Shown: one piece after another, positions 1 to 5,027 of the stretch
How the letters are laid out: each line of letters opens with the position of its first letter
How positions within the stretch are numbered: the first letter of the stretch is position 1
Assembly: GCA_910586375.1 (NCBI GenBank)
Contig: CAJUIE010000058.1
Span: 1-10,061 of the forward strand
DNA length: 10,061 nt
From: an uncultured Alistipes sp.
Lineage (GTDB): Bacteria; Bacteroidota; Bacteroidia; Bacteroidales; Rikenellaceae
Reading direction: 5' to 3'
Program-made: the position numbers and the translations under genes
The notes under the pieces: model-generated
Database searches by the model: none
Told to the model about the DNA's origin: nothing
Seen by the model: only the letters and a program-made list of their open reading frames with translations

Positions 1-177
1 TCTCAAAGGTATTGTTTGAAATCACTCTCCGAAGAGAGTAAGAAAAAACGATAGCTGCTCAAATACTTCAAAGAACGTCGTTCGATATATTGCTATAAAG
101 AACTGTTTCTTGCTTCATTGGGACCTGGCTTATCGCCATCCCGTTCCCGACCGTCATTTTCATGGCGGAAAGTGGTG
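1..177 (-). promoter_or_regulatory. Probable rRNA operon leader, running into 16S rRNA at the left edge
   Basis: Read on the minus strand, this stretch follows three tandem promoters and holds no convincing gene. It contains two GTTCTTT boxes (complement of 97-103 and 70-76; the second reads GTTCTTTGAA), resembling the boxA-like antitermination element of Bacteroidetes rRNA leaders. Next comes a perfect 6-bp hairpin (24-39) with a UUCG tetraloop closed by C-G. The last minus-strand bases of the window are CCTTTGAGA; the conserved 16S 5' end is AGAGTTTGATCCTGG, so the window would stop four bases into that string. The 16S gene itself is outside the window, so its identity is inferred from promoter architecture, boxA-like elements and this junction. 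Confidence 0.6.
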
Positions 178-209
178 CAAAGATAAAACCTATTTTCTAG
201 ACCACCAAA
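178..209 (-). promoter_or_regulatory. Tandem promoter P1 (Bacteroidales type), nearest the leader
   Basis: On the minus strand this reads TTTG (complement of 206-209), a 20-nt spacer, then TATCTTTG (complement of 178-185), an exact match to the Bacteroidales -33/-7 consensus. Transcription would start near 172-175 and run left, off the window. It is one of three similar promoters spaced 112 and 101 bp apart, which fits a highly expressed stable-RNA operon. Confidence 0.75.
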
Positions 210-289
210 TCTTTTCAGAAGATTTTTTCGGAAATTTTTCAGAACCTTTTTTGCTTTGTTTCGACGGCATGTCTTTCACAAAGTGGATG

Positions 290-320
290 CAAAGGTAAGT
301 CAAATTTCGGAATCGTCAAA
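290..320 (-). promoter_or_regulatory. Tandem promoter P2 (Bacteroidales type)
   Basis: The minus strand reads TTTG (complement of 317-320), a 19-nt spacer, then TACCTTTG (complement of 290-297). The sequence just downstream (CATCCACTTTG) resembles that of P1 (CACCACTTTCC) and P3 (CACCCGCTTC), so the initially transcribed region is repeated along with the promoter. A-rich tracts lie upstream on the minus strand and could act like UP elements. Confidence 0.7.
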
Positions 321-390
321 AGATTTCGGAACTTTTTTCAAAAACTTTTTCAGAACGTTTTCAAGCCGTGTTTCTCACTTGAAGCGGGTG

Positions 391-423
391 CAAAGATAAG
401 CGTATCCAGAGCTATTTTCCAAA
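391..423 (-). promoter_or_regulatory. Tandem promoter P3 (Bacteroidales type), most distal
   Basis: The minus strand reads TTTG (complement of 420-423), a 21-nt spacer, then TATCTTTG (complement of 391-398). It is the promoter furthest from the presumed 16S gene. Upstream of it the sequence turns towards the divergent lipoprotein gene starting at 538. Confidence 0.68.
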
Positions 424-508
424 TATTCCCGACACTTTTTTGCGACATTTTATACACTTTTTTTACACCCGGTTATAAGTCAGCAAGTTAGTTGTAAAAA
501 AATTTTAA

Positions 509-516
509 TATATTTG
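509..516 (+). promoter_or_regulatory. Candidate -7 box for the YiiX-like lipoprotein gene
   Basis: TATATTTG matches the -7 consensus TAnnTTTG and lies 21 nt before the chosen ATG at 538. No good TTTG sits 19-21 nt upstream; the nearest TTG (492-494) leaves a spacer of only 14 nt, so the -33 element is weak or absent. The box also explains why an apparent TTG start at 514 is not used: it lies inside the promoter. Confidence 0.4.
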
Positions 517-537
517 TTCGCTCAAACCACAGGATCA

Positions 538-1188
538 ATGCTAAAGCTACCATTATATATAGGTATCACCTGCACCATGCTCGCATATGCTTGCAACAAG
601 CAATCGCTCCGCACGGGCGACCTGCTGTTTCAGGTAGGACAGGAATCGGCAATGGGCGGCGCTATTACGGCCGCAACGGGCGGAAAAAGCGAATTAAAAT
701 TCACCCATGTGGGTATTGCCATCTGCTGCGAGAAAGCCGATTCGGTTCTGGAAGCAACCTCCAACGGAGGCGTGCGCATGACGGCGCTGCAGGAATTTCT
801 GAACAAATCGGCCCGGATGGACGGACAGCCCCTGGTCGTTGCCAAGAGATTGAAGGACACCGCAGGCGTTGCTTCAGCCGTCGCCCGGGCCCGGACATTC
901 CTGGGACAGCCTTACGACTATTCGTTCCGTCCTGACAATGGAAAGCTGTATTGCAGCGAACTGGTATGGGAGAGCTATCTTGCTCCTGACGGCCGCCGCA
1001 TCTTCCCGGCCCGCCCCATGAATTTCAGAGCGGCCGACGGTTCAATGCCCCCATTCTGGAACGAGTTGTTCGCAAAGCTGGGTGAAGAAATACCCGAAGG
1101 CGTACCCGGCACCAACCCCAACGACATGGCGCAAGACCCACAACTGCGGGAGCTGTTCCGTTGTTTCAGACGATCCGCTCGACCGTAA
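538..1188 (+). CDS. YiiX/YebB-like NlpC/P60-superfamily cysteine hydrolase, lipoprotein
   Basis: A 216-residue protein of the papain-like YiiX/YebB group (permuted NlpC/P60 fold). These are thought to be cysteine hydrolases acting on amide or ester bonds; the natural substrate is not evident here. The N-terminus is a short lipoprotein-type signal (hydrophobic residues 4-18, candidate lipid Cys19 in LAYAC). Family motifs are visible in order: RTGDLLF at 25-31, THVGIA at 56-61 with candidate catalytic His57, PYDYSF at 125-130, and YCSELVWESY at 138-147 with candidate catalytic Cys139. The ATG at 538 is preferred over an in-frame TTG at 514 because the latter lies in the -7 box and would put extra residues before the signal peptide. 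The last 23 bp overlap the convergent MgtC gene. Family is confident; the lipoprotein call is moderate because position -3 is Ala rather than Leu. Confidence 0.82.
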   Translation: MLKLPLYIGITCTMLAYACNKQSLRTGDLLFQVGQESAMGGAITAATGGKSELKFTHVGIAICCEKADSVLEATSNGGVRMTALQEFLNKSARMDGQPLVVAKRLKDTAGVASAVARARTFLGQPYDYSFRPDNGKLYCSELVWESYLAPDGRRIFPARPMNFRAADGSMPPFWNELFAKLGEEIPEGVPGTNPNDMAQDPQLRELFRCFRRSARP

Positions 1189-1837
1189 TATCGGGATTTT
1201 CACGCAGCAATCGGACATAACCATCTTCTCCCCGCGCCCCTTTGGAGCGGATTACGAGCGTCGCCCGATAGATGACCCCCGACGACTCGCGCACCGGTTC
1301 GACCTCATAAGAGAGAACCGTATATTTTTCGGGCTGCAATCGCTCGAACAACGTATCGAGGCTCTTTCTGTCGGATGCCGAAAAAACAATCATGGCCCGA
1401 CGCCGCCCCAATCTTCGGAAAAAGAGCGAAAGAGCTTCCAGACCAAACAGCGTCAGTAAGGTAGCGGCCCCTGCCACAATATACATGCGAGCTCCAGCCG
1501 CCAATCCGATTCCCGCCGTGGCCCAAAGACTCGCAGCCGTAGTGAGCCCCCGCACCAGACGCCTGTGCAGAATAATCGTCCCGGCGCCGATGAAACCGAT
1601 GCCGCTGACCACTTGTGCAGCGATCCGCCCAGGATCAAACCTCGTCCCCTCGTGAATGGCGAGGAACTCTTCAAAGCCATATTGCGAAACGATCATCATC
1701 AACGCGCTGCCCAACGCCACCAGAAAATGGGTGCGGAATCCCGCCTCTTTCACCCGATATTCCCGATCGAGGCCTATCACCGTTCCACAAAGTCCCGCCA
1801 CGCACAATCGCACGATCAAACTCCACTCCACAGGCAT
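1166..1837 (-). CDS. MgtC/SapB family inner-membrane protein with C-terminal ACT-like domain
   Basis: A 223-residue membrane protein. Residues 1-140 form the MgtC domain: hydrophobic helices at about 6-23, 37-52, 73-91, 98-114 and 118-140, with the signatures IGLDREYRVKEAGFRTH (21-37), GIGFIGAGTI (79-88) and VRGLTTAASLWATAGIG (95-111). A soluble tail of about 80 residues (149-223) resembles the small ACT-like domain found in longer MgtC proteins. In enteric bacteria MgtC serves low-magnesium and intramacrophage survival by modulating the F-type ATP synthase; in Bacteroidetes the role is unknown and I do not assign one. It ends inside the 3' end of the convergent lipoprotein gene. Upstream lies a leader of about 200 nt with a candidate promoter and mini-ORF. 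The ATG at 1835-1837 is the first plausible start; the length is normal for the family. Confidence 0.88.
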   Translation of the reverse strand: MPVEWSLIVRLCVAGLCGTVIGLDREYRVKEAGFRTHFLVALGSALMMIVSQYGFEEFLAIHEGTRFDPGRIAAQVVSGIGFIGAGTIILHRRLVRGLTTAASLWATAGIGLAAGARMYIVAGAATLLTLFGLEALSLFFRRLGRRRAMIVFSASDRKSLDTLFERLQPEKYTVLSYEVEPVRESSGVIYRATLVIRSKGARGEDGYVRLLRENPDITVERIV

Positions 1838-1990
1838 AACTATATATTTTTCTGTTTCTCAAAAAATCAAACGCCCCTAACATCGCGTCGCAATCCTCAC
1901 TGCGGAGGCCAGCCAGACCGGTAGCCGGAATAAATTCTTCGCAGACGTTCTGAATGACAGTTTGCACGCGGGCCGGGGAGTGCGATGGCT

Positions 1991-2035
1991 CTAACTCCGG
2001 GGACGAAAAATCAAGAACCGGAAGAGGCGCTGCAT
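1991..2035 (-). CDS. Candidate 14-codon leader ORF upstream of the MgtC-family gene
   Basis: The mini-ORF encodes MQRLFRFLIFRPRS and starts with ATG preceded by AAGAGG. It sits about 150 nt upstream of the MgtC start and immediately after a candidate promoter. Four of 14 residues are Arg and four are Phe. Salmonella mgtC is controlled by short leader ORFs, which makes this worth noting, but there is no sequence similarity I can claim. It may be a chance ORF. Confidence 0.2.
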   Translation of the reverse strand: MQRLFRFLIFRPRS

Positions 2036-2046
2036 CCTCTTATCGA

Positions 2047-2076
2047 AAAACCTACTAAGTAGAGCTCTCCCGCAAA
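2047..2076 (-). promoter_or_regulatory. Candidate promoter for the MgtC-family leader transcript
   Basis: The minus strand reads TTTG (complement of 2073-2076), an 18-nt spacer, then TAGGTTTT (complement of 2047-2054), one base off the -7 consensus and one base short of the usual spacing. Transcription would begin near 2040, just before the mini-ORF, and produce a leader of about 200 nt. Confidence 0.35.
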
Positions 2077-2101
2077 CCTCGCGCCACAGCCTCCCAATAC
2101 A

Positions 2102-2139
2102 CCACCACCCCTGCCGCAATTTTGCGGCAGGGGTGGTGG
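2102..2139 (-). terminator. Strong hairpin after the protease stop codon, no U-tract
   Basis: A perfect 18-bp stem (2102-2119 with 2122-2139) enclosing a TT loop begins 23 nt past the stop of the subtilase gene. Neither strand carries a T-run after the stem, so it is not a textbook intrinsic terminator; it may end or stabilise the 3' end of the protease message. Its position next to the protease and the absence of a plus-strand gene favour the minus strand. Confidence 0.55.
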
Positions 2140-2162
2140 CAAGAGAAAATACCCCCGCAGAA

Positions 2163-4199
2163 TCAGAGCCAGCCTCCGTTGTCAGCCACGAACTCGCGGG
2201 CTATAATCGCCAGTTTCTTCGACATCTCCGGCTCTCCGGTCGACGAAACCACCGTCGAGAGCGTAATCGTTCCCACTCCCGCCTTGCTGCACACAACGGA
2301 GAGTTTACCATCCTTGACCGTCGGGGCCGACATACCCAATCGTGTCTTTACATCCCCCTCAACCGTCACCTCGAACGAAGCGTATTTCGCACCTGCTCCG
2401 AAATAGGTCGTCAGGTCAATCGTCGCGCTCTCACCCTTCCGGATATAGATACTTGGCGTGCCTTCGACCTCCAGCAGTAATTTGTAGGCATCGACGTAGC
2501 CCGTGCCCATCTTCTTGCTGTAGTTGGTCAGGCGGAGCGTTTTAGATCCGACCCTCTTGGTGCCCGTCATGTAAGGGTTTATGTCGTTCACACTGCTCAG
2601 GAGCATTGTTTTGAACTCCGCAGCCGTAAACTGCTTGCCCAGTTTCGCTGCATAGGAGAGTCCTAACGCCGCCACACCCGATACATGAGGACACGCCATC
2701 GATGTGCCCTGCATGTAGCCATAACCCGTATTGTCGCGGTCGTCTTTGAAAGACATCGACGGATCATCGAGAATCGTGCTCAGCACACCAGTCTCGTCGT
2801 TATAATACATATCGCCCCCCGGCGCCGTGATGTCAACCCACGAACCGAAGTCGGTATAGTAGGCCGGCGTGTAGTCGGGCGCTATCGAAGCCACGGCAAT
2901 TGTCGGGGCATAAGCCGACGGCCAGGTCATCTGGTCACCCACGATGTGACCGTCGTTTCCGGCCGCAAAGATCACCAGACCGCCCTTCATAGGCGAAGCC
3001 GGATTGTCAGTACCCGCATTTTCAATGAAATAGTCGATCGCCTCCTTCTCCGCCGAGCCGCTGTAACTGCTCAGCCACTGCGCCTGGGTCTTGACGCTGC
3101 TCGCGTCATAGCCCCAGCTGCACTGCGCGATCAACGCGCCCCGGTCTGCGGCATAGACAAATGCCTGGGCCGCAGCATCATAATTATAATAGGCACTGCT
3201 CTCGTTGCAGTCCAGAATCTGACACGACATAATCTTCACGCCCCCGGAGCCGTTCGCACCGCCCGCGACGCCGCAAAGTCCCTTGCCATTGCCGTTGACC
3301 GCAGCAATGGTACCGGCCACGTGCGAACCGTGGTCAGCATACATCCACATTCCATAGTCGGAATCATAGTAGTTCGACACCCAGTCGAGTTCCTTTTTGT
3401 TGGTGCGGGCGAAGTTGAAGCCATGCAGGTCATTGCCATACCTGGAGTCCTCGCCGGCATGGGGGTTGGTCCACATATTGGCCGCCAGGTCAGCATGGGT
3501 ATACTGCACCGGTTCGTCTATCACGGCCACAATGACGTCGGGCGCCCCCGTGCAGAGCTTCCACGCCTCGAACAGATTGACATCCGCCCCAACCTTCGAG
3601 CTGGCGACCTGTCCCCGGTTGTCATAGTGCCACTGCTCCGCCAACAGAGGGTCGTTCATCGGCATCGTCGTGGCGCGGGTCTCTGCTCCCACACGGGGCG
3701 TATAGGGAATCATGGGACCCTCGCGCAGCGGCACAATACGGTACTTGTACTGTACCGTCGACACCCCCTCAATCCTGCTGAGCAAACGGGCCGCCTCGGC
3801 CAGGTCCTCCTCCCCGGTAAAACGCACCGTATACCATCTGTGAAGCCCTGCTGCGCGGTGACGGGCTTCGAAACGCTCCTCAAAGGGGAATATACGCTCG
3901 AACCGCTCCACGCCGATTTTGTTAAAAACAAGGTCCACCTCGTCGATTCCCGAGCGGGTCGCCACCTCTCCGCTACGCGTGATGTGTGCCGTTGCCTGCT
4001 CAATACGGTCGGCCAGGTCCGACGACACGCACAACGAAAGAGCCCCGGCAATAGCACCCTCCGGCTCGCCGAGAACAGCCTCCGAGCCTCCGACGTCGAC
4101 CGTCGCAATATCGTCCAGCGTCTCTTTCGCACAGGAGACAACCACCAACACGCCGAGTGCGAGCAGCCATTTTTGCATTATTTTCATCAAAACAACCAT
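2163..4199 (-). CDS. Subtilisin-like S8 family serine protease, lipoprotein with propeptide
   Basis: A 678-residue exported endopeptidase. A lipoprotein signal ends at Cys23 (VVVSC). Residues about 45-160 form a pro-region, followed by the S8 domain (about 180-580) with the full catalytic set: Asp228 (AVIDEPV), His290 (DHGSHVAGT), oxyanion Asn415 (FAAGNDG) and Ser500 (GTSMACPH). The C-terminal 100 residues look like an all-beta, Ig-like domain. After the catalytic Asp comes Glu-Pro rather than the usual Ser/Thr-Gly. The enzyme probably sits on the outer membrane or cell surface and cleaves proteins; substrates cannot be read from the sequence. A strong promoter lies at 4223-4254. The start is given at the first ATG; ATG codons at 4187 (residue 5) and 4178 (residue 8) would give shorter, equally workable signal peptides. 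The gene is alone in its unit, with a hairpin after the stop. Confidence 0.92.
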   Translation of the reverse strand: MVVLMKIMQKWLLALGVLVVVSCAKETLDDIATVDVGGSEAVLGEPEGAIAGALSLCVSSDLADRIEQATAHITRSGEVATRSGIDEVDLVFNKIGVERFERIFPFEERFEARHRAAGLHRWYTVRFTGEEDLAEAARLLSRIEGVSTVQYKYRIVPLREGPMIPYTPRVGAETRATTMPMNDPLLAEQWHYDNRGQVASSKVGADVNLFEAWKLCTGAPDVIVAVIDEPVQYTHADLAANMWTNPHAGEDSRYGNDLHGFNFARTNKKELDWVSNYYDSDYGMWMYADHGSHVAGTIAAVNGNGKGLCGVAGGANGSGGVKIMSCQILDCNESSAYYNYDAAAQAFVYAADRGALIAQCSWGYDASSVKTQAQWLSSYSGSAEKEAIDYFIENAGTDNPASPMKGGLVIFAAGNDGHIVGDQMTWPSAYAPTIAVASIAPDYTPAYYTDFGSWVDITAPGGDMYYNDETGVLSTILDDPSMSFKDDRDNTGYGYMQGTSMACPHVSGVAALGLSYAAKLGKQFTAAEFKTMLLSSVNDINPYMTGTKRVGSKTLRLTNYSKKMGTGYVDAYKLLLEVEGTPSIYIRKGESATIDLTTYFGAGAKYASFEVTVEGDVKTRLGMSAPTVKDGKLSVVCSKAGVGTITLSTVVSSTGEPEMSKKLAIIAREFVADNGGWL

Positions 4200-4222
4200 A
4201 AATTTTTAGAATGAAAGTGCTT

Positions 4223-4254
4223 TAAAGTTACGCATAATCGCACAATCTCCCAAA
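4223..4254 (-). promoter_or_regulatory. Promoter of the subtilase gene
   Basis: The minus strand reads TTTG (complement of 4251-4254), a 20-nt spacer and TAACTTTA (complement of 4223-4230), which matches the Bacteroidales consensus at all but the last base. Transcription would start around 4217, leaving roughly 18 nt before the ATG ending at 4199. Confidence 0.7.
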
Positions 4255-4346
4255 GGGTGGGGCGGGTTTTATGCAAAAAAATCACACACAACATCCCTTT
4301 TAACTAAAAATCAAAGCATTAAGCTACAATCAAAAATCGTAAATTT

Positions 4347-4377
4347 CTTCAGTTCGAAGCAGTTTCCCATACTGAAG
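4347..4377. repeat. Inverted repeat abutting the lipoprotein promoter, possible operator
   Basis: CTTCAGT (4347-4353) and ACTGAAG (4371-4377) are perfect 7-bp inverted arms with a 17-nt spacer, a centre-to-centre distance of 24 bp. The right arm ends one base before the -33 element at 4379. This is the layout of a regulator-binding site, but no regulator gene is nearby and chance cannot be excluded. Confidence 0.35.
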
Positions 4378-4378
4378 T

Positions 4379-4409
4379 TTTGAAATTCGATTCCGATCTT
4401 TTATATTTG
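4379..4409 (+). promoter_or_regulatory. Promoter of the lipoprotein-GT4 unit
   Basis: TTTG (4379-4382), a 19-nt spacer and TATATTTG (4402-4409) form an exact Bacteroidales consensus promoter. Transcription would start near 4414-4416, about 15 nt before the ATG at 4431, which rules out an in-frame TTG at 4380 inside the promoter as the start codon. Confidence 0.8.
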
Positions 4410-4430
4410 TACAAAAGATTTACAAAAAAC

Positions 4431-5027
4431 ATGAAAAAGTTCAATTTCTTGCACCTTTTCTCGCCTCGGCAAAGCTCGTGCAAGCACGGCTCTGCCCTCG
4501 GCTTATCGAAAACGCTCTGCAAACTTCTGCTGGTCGCAATTATCACACTCTCGTTTGCGGCTTGCGGCGACAAGGATAAAGGTTCCGGCACTCCGGCTAC
4601 GCCCGAACCACCCGTCATACCGGACCTTCCGCCCCTGGATCCCTCCGGAAAAATCACACTCGACAACTTGGCCGGCGAATGGAAGCTCACCAAATGGACG
4701 GTAGACAGCGAATTTAGCAACAACATCTACCTGGAAATTCTCGCCGACAACACATTCGTGCTTTACGAAGACATCACCTCGCACGGATTCAGCAAGATGA
4801 CCGGCACTTTTGCCTTCGATAACGACGCCAACACCATCAGCGGGACCTACACCAACGGGACAGCCTGGGGCAGCAGCTACACGGTAGCCATGCCCGACGT
4901 CATGACCATGCGCTGGACAGCTGCCGGCACCGAAGACACCTCGGTCTATACCCGTACGACGATTCCCTCCGACATCGTGCAGACCTCACGCGCCGCTCAG
5001 GACGACGAGGGATACCCCTTCCTGTGA
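4431..5027 (+). CDS. Lipocalin-like domain lipoprotein
   Basis: A 198-residue lipoprotein: hydrophobic core 31-43, lipobox LSFAAC with lipid Cys45, then GDKDKGSG and a proline-rich linker (54-71), then a small beta-rich domain (about 78-178) starting LAGEWKLTKW, typical of the lipocalin-like families common in Bacteroidales. The acidic/lysine residues right after Cys45 would be compatible with surface export, but this is inference. The ligand or role is unknown. The n-region of the signal peptide is unusually long (30 residues), and residues 11-29 look inserted: that DNA folds into a hairpin (4468-4496). ATG 4431 is chosen because it follows the promoter by 22 nt and starts MKKF. The TGA stop shares its A with the ATG of the glycosyltransferase downstream, so the two are probably translated in a coupled way. 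Confidence 0.78.
   Translation: MKKFNFLHLFSPRQSSCKHGSALGLSKTLCKLLLVAIITLSFAACGDKDKGSGTPATPEPPVIPDLPPLDPSGKITLDNLAGEWKLTKWTVDSEFSNNIYLEILADNTFVLYEDITSHGFSKMTGTFAFDNDANTISGTYTNGTAWGSSYTVAMPDVMTMRWTAAGTEDTSVYTRTTIPSDIVQTSRAAQDDEGYPFL
4468..4496. repeat. Imperfect palindrome inside the lipoprotein signal-peptide region
   Basis: Left arm 4468-4481 and right arm 4484-4496 pair over 13 bp with one mismatch (A4472/C4492), one bulged T (4476) and a two-base loop. Similar pentamers (CCTCG) flank it at 4464-4468 and 4496-4500. It encodes about residues 13-22 of the lipoprotein. It could be a dispersed repeat element inserted in frame; copies elsewhere cannot be checked from this window. Confidence 0.45.

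Larger units (their letters stand above)
178..400. repeat. Imperfect tandem repeat of promoter units, about 100-112 bp each
   Basis: The segments containing P1, P2 and P3 share a common layout: a purine-rich GTGG/GCGG then TGCAAAG(A/G)TA (plus strand), then an AT-rich block. The 11-mer TTTTTCAGAAC occurs at 235-245 and again at 346-356, an offset of 111 bp that matches the promoter spacing. The units are too diverged to be a recent duplication. Confidence 0.6.
1838..2101. other. Long leader/intergenic stretch upstream of the MgtC-family gene
   Basis: No convincing full-length gene lies between the MgtC-family start codon and the hairpin following the protease gene. On the minus strand it has a candidate promoter (2047-2076) and a 14-codon mini-ORF (1991-2035). 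Another minus-strand frame is open from about 2030 into the MgtC gene but lacks an ATG near its beginning and encodes nothing I recognise. A second promoter-like pair (TTTG, 21-nt spacer, TATATAGT) directly abuts the MgtC ATG and would give an almost leaderless message. Confidence 0.45.

Noticed and set aside
4..11. A fourth TACCTTTG box on the minus strand at the left end
   Set aside because: No TTTG lies 17-21 nt upstream, and it coincides with the presumed 16S 5' end, so it is probably chance.
110..298. 62-codon plus-strand open frame in the left region
   Set aside because: It runs through two minus-strand promoters and their repeats, and its product (many Phe, His, Trp) has no recognisable features.
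514..537. TTG start extending the YiiX-like protein by eight residues
   Set aside because: The TTG is part of the -7 box, so it would not be transcribed in full, and ATG 538 gives a clean signal peptide.
2685..4214. Very long open frame (about 509 codons) on the plus strand opposite the subtilase gene
   Set aside because: It is antisense to a protein with all S8 catalytic motifs; its translation is Arg/His/Val rich with no recognisable domain, and codon bias of the GC-rich real gene explains the openness.
4380..4430. TTG start extending the lipocalin-like lipoprotein by 17 residues
   Set aside because: It overlaps the -33 and -7 elements of the promoter; ATG 4431 begins a normal MKKF lipoprotein start.
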